A stretch of 64,000 nucleotides of DNA. Origin: Chondrus crispus (Eukaryota > Rhodophyta > Florideophyceae > Gigartinales > Gigartinaceae). Below are positions 1 through 10,072 of this stretch, in pieces (the first letter of the stretch is position 1; every line of letters begins with the position of its first letter). The notes beneath the pieces are model-generated. The model searched no databases. It saw only the letters and a list, made by a program, of their open reading frames with translations, and was not told the DNA's origin. The stretch covers positions 22,384 through 86,383 of the forward strand of contig NW_005179060.1 in NCBI RefSeq assembly GCF_000350225.1, written 5' to 3'. The translations under genes and the position numbers were made by a program.

Positions 1-1125
1 AGGATCTCCTGCGCAGTGAGACGATGGCGCGGATCCGTGCGGCACAGGACCACCTCGCCGTCTTGAGCGAGCAGGTGTCCGCGAAGACACCGTACGGAGC
101 AGTCGATGCTGATCCCGCCAGCGTGGCGGTGCGGGGAGCGGAGCCCTCTGCCAAGCGCCAACGCCGTGAGTGATGCCAGTGGGGGAGGCGGGGAGAGTAG
201 CGAACCGCCTCCGGGGACCAGGTCCCATCCAGTCCAGTAAATTGCCCCCTGTTCTCTTTCTTCTTCCGCTCCTTCACTGCCCTTCCCGCTCGGTACTGTG
301 GCCTCTCCGCGCCGGTCGTCATCACGGCGGCCGGGTTACCCTCTGGCTCATGCCGGCGAGACCCCGCGCGGTGAGTGTACCAGGTGGTCGCGGGAAGGGT
401 CCCCCAGCTGCCCCCGCGACATCGGAGGGCGCCCGTCCGGTAGGTAATTTTAGGCCGGATTTTACCGCCCCGCGGCGGGTGGCTTTTTCAGCGCACCGAC
501 GAACTCCGATTGGGTACTCCCCGAGGATCGGAGGCGCCTTGAACCGCCGCCGTGGTCCGGCGGCCACACGTGCCGGGCGGTGTATGCCGGCCGCGTACCT
601 CGTGGTCCGCAGTGCCCTGGAGCCTCGGCGAGGTCGCCCCCCCATACAGTATTTACCCGCTGGGTTCCGCCCCTCGGCAGCGGGTGTGCACCGGGGTGCC
701 GCGCCGTTTGACCACCGCCGCGTCGGGTCGCCCCGCTGGCGGGTCAGCCCCCTCCTGCGCCGGGTCTTCCGGCGCGGGGTGGGCGGTGACGCACGCGGGG
801 TTTCGCGTGCGTCTTTCGCGACCTTGCCCCCTCCTGCGCCGGGTCTTCCGGCGCGGGGTGAGCGGCGACGTGCGCGGGATTCCGAGTGCGTCTGGGGCGA
901 CCTCGCCCCCCCCCTGCGCCGGGTCTTCCGGCGTGGGGTGGGCGGTGACGTGGGCGGGGTTCCGCGTGCGTCTGTGGCGACCTCGCCCCCTCCTGCGCCG
1001 GGTCTTCCGGCGCGGGGTGAGCGGCGACGTGTGCAGGGTTCCGCGTGCGTCTGTGGCGATTGGCCGCCGCGGGGGAGGTCCTCCGCGGGATCGTCCCGCC
1101 CTGCGTTGCTACTGTGCGGCGTGTT
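1..1125. mobile_element. Fragment of a GypA-family Ty3/gypsy element (fossil)
   Basis: The stretch closely matches 5327 to about 6680 of GypA in the same orientation. It holds the last ~170 bases of the antisense-ORF region, the GC-rich spacer and the hairpin-bearing 79-bp tandem array. It has no LTR at its right edge and runs off the window on the left. The match stops near 1120, where a transposase remnant starts. It is a broken piece of a second family member. Its closeness to GypA suggests a similar, fairly young age. Confidence 0.85.
750..1060. repeat. 79-bp GC-rich tandem repeat, about 4 copies
   Basis: Each unit contains GCGCCGGGTCTTCCGGCGC, which can form a 7-bp stem with a 5-base loop, followed by a variable GC-rich tail. 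The period is close to 79 bp and not a multiple of 3, so long open frames across the array are low-stop artefacts of GC-rich sequence. The same array is present in GypA at 6250-6610. Confidence 0.85.
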
Positions 1126-2283
1126 GAAGGATTGGGCCGGTCGGTCAGATTCATACCCAGGACCCAGGCAATTTGGTCCCACTTGTCCATGAGTAGTAAC
1201 CGCACGTCGCCCTCGTCGTCACTGAGCGCTTGCACGCCTTCAACGATTGTTCTGCCGCGAAACAGGGCAGCGAGACCTCTCATAGAAGCGACATAGTCCC
1301 GCACTACAGCGGCAACAAACCCGTGCCCAGTCCTCGACGTGAATCTAAATGCACGCAGAAGGAACCAAACCGGGTCCTCTGACTGCAAATAGGTTAGCGG
1401 TGTGACGCGGGCCAACACTTGTTCTACGCAGCTCTTACCGCTCGCTGGTGGCAACACTTGAACTTGGGACCTCGTGTGTCGTCTACTGTCCCATTCGCTT
1501 GTTGGGGGAACGTCATGAACAATCATCGCCGAGTCCAGTTTCCTAGTAGCCGCTTCCTCCCGATACTTGTCGCGGAAGACGATAGTGAAGCATCTCGAAG
1601 GAAATAAAGACGCGTTGTTGTGAACAAGGGCGGCTACACGCCCAGAGCAACTTTCGCGATAGACGCAGGCCTCAACGCCCCGGGCCGTGGGGTTCGACTA
1701 CCACCGTTCTTATATCTTGCCGTGTACACGGCCCGACAGCCGTTCTCCGACACCACCATACCTTTATGGCGGCGGGAAATCGGGCCGTCACCGAAAACAT
1801 AGGGATACCACAAGTCCCTCTTGTGCGTGCCTAGAAGGCTAGCACCGAGAACCTCAGACACAAAATGAATTGTCTCTTTAGAATTGTATCCTCTGTCTGC
1901 CGCAAATATGGAGTCAGGCATAGGACGTAGAGCCCCTGTAGTAGATACCCCTTGCAGAAGCTGAGCCAATCTCTCCCACGTATGCAATAGCTTCTCGCCG
2001 CTACGCGAAAAGTGACATGCCAGGAAGAAGGGATTTAGAGCACTGCATAATGCGTTCCCAACAGGCCTGAGTCCTTTCTTCGGGTTGTTTAGTTGCTTTA
2101 AGTAGGTGAGATCGACTACTGCTCGCGACGCCATTCTCAGATGGTCGTCGTCGAGAGATAGTACGGTAGCGTTGGGAACATAGAGAAATTCTCTGTTAAT
2201 CGCCGCAGTCTCCGCTTCGACCTCTGCAATGAGAGTCGTAGCCCTATATTCGCTGTGCGAGACCAGCCCGTAGCAGACATGTC
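1126..2283 (-). pseudogene. Truncated DDE-type transposase of a DNA transposon
   Basis: Read on the minus strand, the region gives a coherent transposase: an SLDDDHLRMASRAV block, then NNPKKGLRPVGNALC, then FAADRGYNSK and a hydrophobic C-terminal part ending in LLMDKWDQIAWVLG. The acidic DDD and the DRGY block look like transposase catalytic segments. I cannot place the superfamily (piggyBac-like or another IS4-like group). The 5' part is cut off by the GypA LTR at 2284. The first ORF start annotators would pick (2134) is internal, because the same frame continues upstream (EVEAETAAINREF). The frame changes near 1.66-1.69 kb, so the copy is dead. The left edge abuts another element fragment, so this is a relic between two younger insertions. 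Confidence 0.65.
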
Positions 2284-2876
2284 TGTGGTATAACTACCTT
2301 CGTCCCGACCACTCGGAACGAGGGGGGTTAGAGGTAAGGGAGCGCGCGACGCTGGGTAACCCACGCGAGCGCGAACCGTACGGAAGGACTCGAAAAGAGG
2401 GAAGGCTCACGTGGCCGGTGACGCGCAGCCGGTCGGTGGTGTTAGATCCGGACGGCCGGTCACGGGTTAGAAGCCTGAGACTTAGAGGTAAAACCGGACG
2501 GAGTTAGCAAAAAGCCGTAAAGGGAAGGGAGGCGAGTCTGCCCCCCGTTTACTGGAACGGGGCAGGTGCCCCTGGTCTTAACCCCTAAGTGGGACGCCAG
2601 GACACCTGTCCCGCTACAGTCGCTGTTACATACTGTATACCAGCTACTGTACTAAATTGGCTAATTTGTGCCATTAACCACTAATTGCTAATTACTTACC
2701 GGATGGTCGCACACGTGTGCCCGTGGCCACGGCCGGCGCCAACGGTTGTGTCACGTGTACGCCGTGGAGGTACTACTGTGCTCGCAGCGGGCGCGTGCAC
2801 GATTACTACAGTAGTAACCGCCCGTCTCGGGGGTTCTCATCTCCCACCGGGGGTCGCGGTGTGGAGTTGTACCACA
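2284..2876 (-). repeat. GypA 3' LTR
   Basis: This 593-bp repeat matches 12656-13248 with roughly 11 substitutions and two 1-base indels, counted by eye. It has TGTGG...CCACA ends. It contains palindromic patches around TACTGTATACCAGCTACTGTA and several CACGTG-type motifs. Next to it inside the element is a purine-rich tract in element orientation, as expected for plus-strand priming. Confidence 0.93.
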
Positions 2877-3032
2877 GACCCCCTTCTTTACTTCGCGACA
2901 CGTCCTCGTCGCGGCCGGGGGTTGACATGACCGGCTGGCAGGGTGTCCCATCCGTACGGAGAAGTCCGCGCCGACCACGGGGGCGCGGCCGGGCTGCGGC
3001 CAAGTCCATGGGGGAGCCCATGGAGTTTTTGG

Positions 3033-3039
3033 TATTTAA
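3033..3039 (+). promoter_or_regulatory. TATA-like box upstream of the GypA antisense ORF
   Basis: TATTTAA lies 157 bp inside the 3' LTR edge and about 130 bp before the antisense ORF start at 3167. GypB has TATATAA at almost the same distance (156 bp) from its 3' LTR. The matching position in two diverged elements supports a real internal promoter reading against gag-pol. Transcription has not been shown. Confidence 0.45.
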
Positions 3040-3166
3040 CCGCGTCGGATCCCCTGGCGCGGCAATGGGTCCCCTCACGCTTTCCTTTTCTCCCACCTCA
3101 CTTCACACCACGCACCCCATTACCTCCACTTCCAAATCTCGCCCCCTCCTACCGTCCTCCCCCCGC

Positions 3167-5499
3167 ATGGATAACCGATCATCCGAGCGGGGTCGCCCCC
3201 CTCGGGCTCAGCCCCCTGCGGCGCCAGCCGCGCCGGTACCGACCTTTCACCCGGCGCTGGCGGCGGGTCCCGGGGGTCGAAACGCGACGAGCATCGCGGC
3301 TCCGCGGGTGCGGGCTTCGGGCGCGGGGGTCCTTCCCTCGCGCGGCCCTACCGCCGTCCAAGGTCCCCTGCCGCGCCCTCTGCGCTCCGCCCCGGCTCCC
3401 CACGTCGGCGAGACGACCGTACTGAGACGGTCCCCCGACTGGGCTGTAGCCGCGGGGCAGGCGACGGCCGGCGCAGATACCCACCCGGTACCGCCGGATC
3501 CGTACGCGGCCACGCCCCCGGCGACCGAGGCTCCGCCGTCCAGCTGGCTCCGGACGGGTGTGCGTGCCGTGCGGGGTTTGCTACCCGGGGCCGAGTTAGA
3601 CCACCGGATTCCCCGAGGCGGTCGCAACCCCTCACAGGCGCAGCCGCCGATGTCCGCCGAGGCGTACATCGCGACGGCCTTCCCCGATGCCGCTCGGTTT
3701 GGGGCCATCCCCAGGCGACGGGGTATCCGTACGCCCTCCCCTCGCGGTCGAATCCGCCAAGACAACCGCGCGGCCGCTTGGAGGACCCGCTGGGTCCACG
3801 TGCCCCACCGCGTGATTGCGGACTCCCGCTCGGATCTCCTGTACATCCGCTGTGCGGGGGAGGACCGGTACCATTCGCGGTTGTTCGACCTCTTCGAGAG
3901 GTTCGGCGGGGACGTGGATCCTAAGGCCCACGTGCAATTGGTGGCATTCCCCCGCCCGTTCGACCGGTGGTACAGCGTGGCTAACCGTGTGCGGTGGGGC
4001 GAGAATTTCGCCAAGGAGAGCCGGCTGCGGTGCCGCCGCGCCGATGCCTACTTCCACATGTGGCATACGACGGAATTCTTCGCCGTGCCCACAGGGGCCA
4101 GGGGCAGCTATACCCAGCCGTACCGAGCGGTTGGAGCAATCTGGAAGCTCCGCAGTACCTCTGCGTACCCACGCCCAGCGTGCTGGCTTATGCCGCGGCG
4201 CGGTGGATGCCGGACGGCTCCTTCGGGCGAGAAGCGACGCCCGGGATGCGTCGACTGATCGACGCCATCCTGCTCTCGGAGTGGGCCGTCCTGGCGTTGC
4301 TGTGTTTCCTACACGCCGCACGGGACGGCCTCCCGTTCTTCACCAAGTGCCCGGACCCTCGCCTAGCGAGCCGGACCGGGAACGAGCCCGGCGAGCGAGG
4401 CTCTCTCTTCCGTTTGTCGGCGGGGCTTCTGCAGCTCATCCGATCGGTCGGGGGGGCCGCCATCCTCGAGGGGACGTCGTTCGACCCGGTTGGCGCGGAG
4501 GCCATCCTCGATTTTTCCGAACGGTTGGACTGGTCCCTCCCGGAGCGCCGCGACTTTGTGTGGTACAGTTGGGCCCGCGGCTGTTCCCTGCGGATGCCAC
4601 ATTGGGATGGCACGTCGGCGGAGGCCGACCACTGGTACGACCCCCTGCCCGACCACGGGTCGCCGTCGTACGGGGCGGTCATCGCCTCCGGTGACGGGTG
4701 GGGCGCCGCGGTTGCTTCCGCCGGGACCCCCGCCGGACCGTCCGTTGGGTCTCTGCCCGCGTCAACCGAGTCGGTCCTACTGATGCGGGGGGAACCGGCC
4801 CTTGGAGAGGGCCTTCCAGTCGGTCCCTCGACGCCTCCCACGATGGGAGACGCGATCACTGCGGGTTCTCCGCCTGTGATCGCGGCAGCGCCGGCCACGG
4901 ACACACCGGTCATGGAAGTGCCGGTAACGGAAGTGCCGGTAACGGACCCCGCCCCGGTGGGGGCCGCTCGCAAGGCTCCTTCTGTCGAGCCTGCGGGGAG
5001 CAACCTCCCTGCGGTGGCTACCGGATCGGTGCCGGGCCCTGCCGGTTTCCCCGTCAGCGAAATGACCGCGACGGGGACACAGACCCCCTCGATGGCGGCC
5101 GGTGGGGCTCCGAGTGAGGCGCCAGCAGACGAAGCCCCCGTCTTGGTTCCGGACGCGCAGGCCGCCCTGCGCGCTCTGCAGACGGAGTGTGGCTACGCGG
5201 GGGTCCCTGCACCGACCACCCTTGCGGCGGCTTTGGAGTCCGCGCGCACCTGGCTAGTCGAGGCGACCCAGCTCAGGGCGCCGGTGGCCGGCTTGCAGTT
5301 CGCCATCCGCCAGCGCGACACTGGCGAGGATCTCCTGCGCAGTGAGACGATGGCGCGGATCCGTTCGGCACAGGACCACCTCGCCGTCTTGAGCGAGCAA
5401 GTGTCCGCGAAGAGACCGTACGGTACCGTCGACACTGACCCCGCCAGCGCGGCGGCGCGGGGGGCGGAGCCCTCTGCCAAACGCCAGCGTCGCGAGTGA
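3167..5499 (+). pseudogene. GypA antisense-ORF region, family unrecognised (fossil)
   Basis: A large open region on the strand opposite gag-pol, between pol and the 3' LTR. The predicted protein has a Pro/Ala/Arg-rich N-terminal third and a conserved core with VAFPRPFDRWYSV, NRVRWGE, FHMWHTTEFF and FLHAARDGLPFFTKCPDPR. A Pro/Thr/Val-rich low-complexity stretch follows, then an acidic, helical C-terminus that may be a coiled coil. The same core and architecture recur on the antisense strand of GypB, with enough differences to suggest selection on the protein. I do not recognise the family. It resembles no gag, envelope, integrase or host domain I know. The region is broken about once. Antisense ORFs next to the 3' LTR are known in some plant Ty3/gypsy elements, but I see no homology to those. 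Confidence 0.75.
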
Positions 5500-6682
5500 T
5501 GCCAGCGGGGGAGGCGGTGAGAGTAGCAAACCGCCTCCGGGGACCAGGTCCCGTCCGTTCCAGTAAATTGCGCGCCTCCTGTCCTTCTTCCTTCTCTTCT
5601 TCACTGCCCTTCCCGTTCGGTACTGTAGCCCTTCCGCGCCGGTCGGGTCCGGCGCGGGGCCGTGGTCGTCTGAAGCACCACTCGCGCATCCGAGGCGGGG
5701 GCTTGCCGCTCGGCGGGGGCTCCGGCGCCTCCTGGCCCGTGGCACCCCCAGCCGTGGCTCCGCCGTCTCGGTAGGCGAGGGCTCGGACGCCACTACAGCG
5801 CCACTTCCCCACACCTGTTCGCCGGTTGTCCTCGTGGCGGCCGGGTTACCCTCTGGCTCATGCCGGTGAGACTCCGCGCGGTGGGTGCCCGAAGTGGTCG
5901 CGGGGTGGTTCCTCCAGTTACCCCCGCGACAGTGAAGGACCCCCATCCGGTGCGCAATTTTGACCGGATTTTACCGCCCCGCGGCGGGTGGCCTTTTCAG
6001 GGCGTTGACGAGCTCCGATTGGGCACCCCCCGGGGTCGGAGGCGTCTTGAACCGCCTCCATGGGCCAGCGGCCACACGTGCCGGGCGGTGTATGCCGCTC
6101 GCGCAACACGTGGCCTACAGTGCCCTGGAGCCCCGGTGAGGTCGTCCCCAAACGGTATTTACGCGCTGGGTTCCGTCCCTCGCCAGCGGGTAGGCACTGG
6201 GGTGCCAAGCCGTTTGGCCACCGCCGCGTGGGGTAGTCCTTTCGGCGGGTCAGCCTCCTCCTGCGCCGGGTCTTCCGGCGCGGGGCTTGCGGTGACGCGC
6301 GCGGGGTTCCGCGTGCATCTGTGGCGACGTCGCCTCCTCCTGCGCCGGGTCTTCCGGCGCGGGGCTTGCGGTGACGCGCGCGGGATTCCGCGTGCGTCTG
6401 TGGCGACATTGCCCCCTCCTGCGCCGGGTCTTCCGGCGCGGGGTGGGCGGTGACGCAGGCGGGGTTCCGCGTGCGTCTTTGGCGACCTTGCCCCCTCCTG
6501 CGCCGGGTCTTCCGGCGCGGGGTGGGCGGTGACGCAGGCGGGGTTCCGCGTGCGTCTTTGGCGACCTTGCCCCCTCCTGCGCCGGGTCTTCCGGCGCGGG
6601 GTTTGCGGTGGCGATTGGCCGCCGCGCGGGGGAGGTCCTTCTCGGGGTCGTCCCGCCCCGCGCTGGGTTGCCCAGTGCGGTG
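5500..6682. repeat. GC-rich spacer with 79-bp tandem array in GypA
   Basis: The spacer separates the 3' ends of the convergent antisense ORF and pol. From about 6250 to 6610 it carries roughly five copies of the 79-bp unit seen at 750-1060, each with the GCGCCGG-GTCTT-CCGGCGC hairpin. GypB has a shorter spacer (56444-56812) without this array, so the array was gained or amplified in the GypA lineage. Its place between two converging reading frames would suit a bidirectional terminator or insulator, which is inference only. Confidence 0.8.
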
Positions 6683-9600
6683 TTAGCGGTGGCGTGCTGC
6701 CGCCGGCGTGCGCCAGAAGCGGTCTATGAAGGCCTGGGGGAGTCCCTCCGCGGGTTCCCAGGTATCGTCCGCTGGGGCGTAGCCATACCAGCGGACCTTG
6801 TACTGGGCCCCTGTGCGGTTCTCGCGGTGGTCGACCAGATGGTCGACCACATACTCCGCGGCGGGTTCGGGTTCTCCGGCCGCCGCGGGCTGGATCGGGG
6901 CGGCCGTAGTGACGTCGCGGGGCCCCCGCGGCATCCGGGTTATCCGATCGATGCTCACGCGGTTTGAGACCCCGTCTTGATCGACGACCACTGTGGTCTC
7001 CGTAGCGGATCGGACCCGAAACGGGCCTTCCGCTTTCGGTAACAGCTTGACGGAGGGTCCCCCGTCATTACTTGGCAGGTCTCCCCGTTCGGTACTCGTC
7101 AATGGCCGAGGTGGGCGGTCGACATAGACCAGGTCTCCCACCTCGATGACCGGACGGAAACGCACCTTCTTATCGAAGTCGGCCTTGTATCGCCTTTGCG
7201 CCGCGGTTAGCTTCACCCGCGCGCGCTCAAGGGCGTCGCGTAGTTTACGCAGCGTCGCGCGCTTGTTCTGTACCGGGGTTCTCGGATCTTCCGTGTTGGA
7301 GACGGCATCCTGCGGCACAGTACCAGGCAGTGCCAAGCCGGACAGTGGTCGCGTCAGCACCAGGTCGAACGGGGTTGTCTCCGTCGACCGGTGGACCTGC
7401 GTGTTATACGCGAAGGTCAGGGGCTGGATGTATTCGTCCCAGTCCCTCTGGTGCTCCGCGACATAGTGTCGGAGGCGCTGCACCAGAGTACGGTTGAACC
7501 GCTCGGTTTGCCCATTCGTCTGGGGGTGATAGGTGGTAGTCAGGTAATGCCTCACCCCCAGGAGGGCACACACCGCGTCGAAGAACTTGGCGGCAAATTG
7601 TGGTCCGTTATCGGTTAGCACGTAACGAGGTGCGCCGTATACGTAGACCCAATTGTCCAGGAAGGCGTTTGCCACGACCGACGCGGTGGTTGTCCGTAAC
7701 GGGATGCTGCGCGTCAGCTTCGTAAACCGGTCGGTCATGACGAGCACGTGGCGATTCCCGTGCGCCGTCTTCGGTAAAGGGCCCAGCAGGTCCATGGCGA
7801 CGAAATCCAGCGGTCCTGCCGCTGGGAAGAGCTTGAGATCCTTCTGGTGCCTCACCAGGGTTCCCCGGGTGGCAGCGCATGACGCGCAGTTCCGTACGGT
7901 ACTGAAGGCGTCGTTGGCCATATGAGGCCAATAATATTCCCGCCGGAGGGTATAGTACATCCTCGTACCGCGGCGCTTCTTTAGTTCCACGAACGCCTCG
8001 TATTCCTCATCGGTAAGAACCTCGAACTCGAAGGGTTGATTTTTCCCCGTCTTCCGGTTTAGCGGAGCGGCTATTTTCGCGAAGCCCTTCACGAACCGAC
8101 GGTACACGTTGCACATTCCTAAGAATGACCGCAATTCCGTTTGGTTCTGGGGAGGTCGAGCGCGCTCGATGGCGACCACGTTGCGGCGCTCGACCTCCAA
8201 CCTGCCTGGTCGAATCACGTGTCCCAGGTTGGTGACCGAGGTGTCGAAGAAGGCGCACTTCGACAGCTTCAGCGACACGCCCGCGTCCCGCAGTAGGCGC
8301 AGAACCTCGCGGGCGTGCGCGACGTGTTCCGTTACGGTCTTGGAGTAGATGATAACATCGTCCAGGTAGACCAGAGCGGTTTCCCACTTTACCCGCGACA
8401 GTATGATGTCGACGGCCCGCTGAAAGGTCGCGGGGGCGTTCTTCAAACCGAACGGCATGCGGAGGAAACGGTACAACCCGCAATGCGACGCGAACGTCGT
8501 CTTGTCGCGGTCCTCCTCGGCGATTTCTACTTGCCAATACCCGCTGTTGCAATCCAGCGTGGTAAAGACAGTAGCGTCGCCGAGGGAATCGATGCACTCG
8601 TCCATCCTCGGCAACGGATAGGAATCCCGAACGGTGACTGCGTTGAGCTTTCTGTAGTCGACACAGAACCGCATGGTACCATCCTTTTTAGGGACAAATA
8701 CCACGGGGCTTGCCCATTCGGCCGTGGCGGGTTCGATTACCCCTGCCCGGAGCATGCGGTCGATCTCCGTTTTCTCTTTTTCCCGTGCGGTTGGTCCGGC
8801 GCGGTAAGGCGCCTGGTAAATCGGGCGAGCACCGGGCTTGAGCTCAATGCGGTGCTTCGTGGCCCCGATTTTTCCCAGCCGGCCGGTCCACATGTCCTTG
8901 AATTCGGACAGTACCTCGAGGATCTCCGAGCGTACCTCCTCGTCCTCGGCACCGATGTGGACGTCCTCCTGCCAGGCGTTGGGGTCCTCCTCAGGGGCGG
9001 CGGTGTCTTCGGGTTTATCCGTTCTAACCGCCCCGGGGTGCGCCTTGGGCGGCGTGGCTTGTTCAGCCCCGCCCTTGTCCGTACGGTTGTCAGCGGCTTC
9101 TTCCGCGCCCTCCTTTGCGGTTGAGAGGTTGGAATTAAATATCCCTCCCCCTTCCTTAGCTTCGGCCGCTTCCGCGGCCGAGTCGCCAAGGGTCAGGATG
9201 TGAGTGGGCGACGGAAGAGCCAGTCCAACTACGGTATGCTTCGGGATGTGAACCGAGCGGTGCCCAAAATTGCTGAGCATTACCGAGAACGGTTTTTCGG
9301 GGGCAACATCCATGACCCCCTGTGCCATGAGGGTCAAATTCCTGTGCGCGGTTTTTGGGGAGTTCTGTAAAAAAACACAGCCCCCCCACCGGCGTGGCGA
9401 CCCTCACCATGGCCTGCGTCATCGGGGGAATTGTCACCCCTCTGACGAGGCGGATCTTCCGTGACGGTGTGTTGGCGGGGAACGCCACCTGCTTCCGTTC
9501 GGGTTTATCCGACGGCGGTAGTTGTTGTGCGGTGCTCCTCGAGGCCATCTTGCGGTCGTGCCTCGAGGGGGTTGTTCCAACTAACGCCACGGGTGGCGCG

Positions 9601-10052
9601 TCGTGGAACACGACCTTCCGTTGCGGTGGGAGGATCGCCTTGACGTGGCGATCCAGGAAGGTCGTACCGAGGATACAGTCCACGGCAAGGCTCGTGACTA
9701 CCAGGAACGGGACGCGCGCCACAAACTCACCGATTCGGACGAGCAGGGGGATTTCCCCTAGTGCCTTCATCGCGCGGTTTGACGCGTCGATGAGCGCTGG
9801 GCTCCGAACCGGTTTTATCGATGGTCGCCACGACTCGGCGACACACCGTAAATGGATGAGGTTCGGGCCGGCTCCTGAGTCCAGCACTGGTGTGATGGCG
9901 ACCATCAACGCCTGCTTCTGACCAACCGTCGCGGAGATCTTGTAATTCTGCTTCTTGAAGAAGCAGATGGCCTGGACTTCCGTTCGGTTACCGGGCTGCG
10001 CTTCCACTGGCGCAGCCGGATCGGGGGTGCCTAAGCTTCTGAGGCTGGGCAC
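6683..10052 (-). pseudogene. GypA pol region (fossil)
   Basis: On the minus strand the region encodes retropepsin (DSGAGPNLIH), reverse transcriptase (LDCNSGYWQVEI, MPFGLKNAPATFQ, catalytic YLDD), integrase (zinc-binding YYWPHM...CASC, then a DDE core with MDLLGPLPKT and TDNGPQF) and a C-terminal chromodomain (YVVDHLVDHR...YKVRWYGY). The PR-RT-IN-chromodomain order is diagnostic of Ty3/gypsy chromoviruses, whose chromodomain is known to guide integration to particular chromatin. The region is broken a few times. Confidence 0.92.
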
Positions 10053-10072
10053 GGGGAGAGACGTCGTCGCCT

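Noticed and set aside
750-1060. CRISPR-like array
   Set aside because: Units are contiguous tandem repeats without unique spacers, in eukaryotic transposon DNA.
322-1182. Long minus-strand ORF in the GC-rich fragment
   Set aside because: GC-rich tandem repeats give few stops in all frames. The period is not a multiple of 3 and the composition is Arg/Pro/Gly filler.
744-1526. Apparent fusion of transposase C-terminus with a repeat-encoded tail
   Set aside because: The transposase similarity ends near 1125. The rest is read-through into the tandem array of another element.
3167-5499. Envelope gene in GypA/GypB
   Set aside because: The extra ORF is on the opposite strand and has no signal peptide, transmembrane segment or fusion-peptide-like region.
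8315-9124. Plus-strand 269-residue ORF inside GypA pol
   Set aside because: It is the antisense shadow of the conserved pol frame. Unlike the 3167-5499 ORF it has no homologue in GypB with its own conservation.
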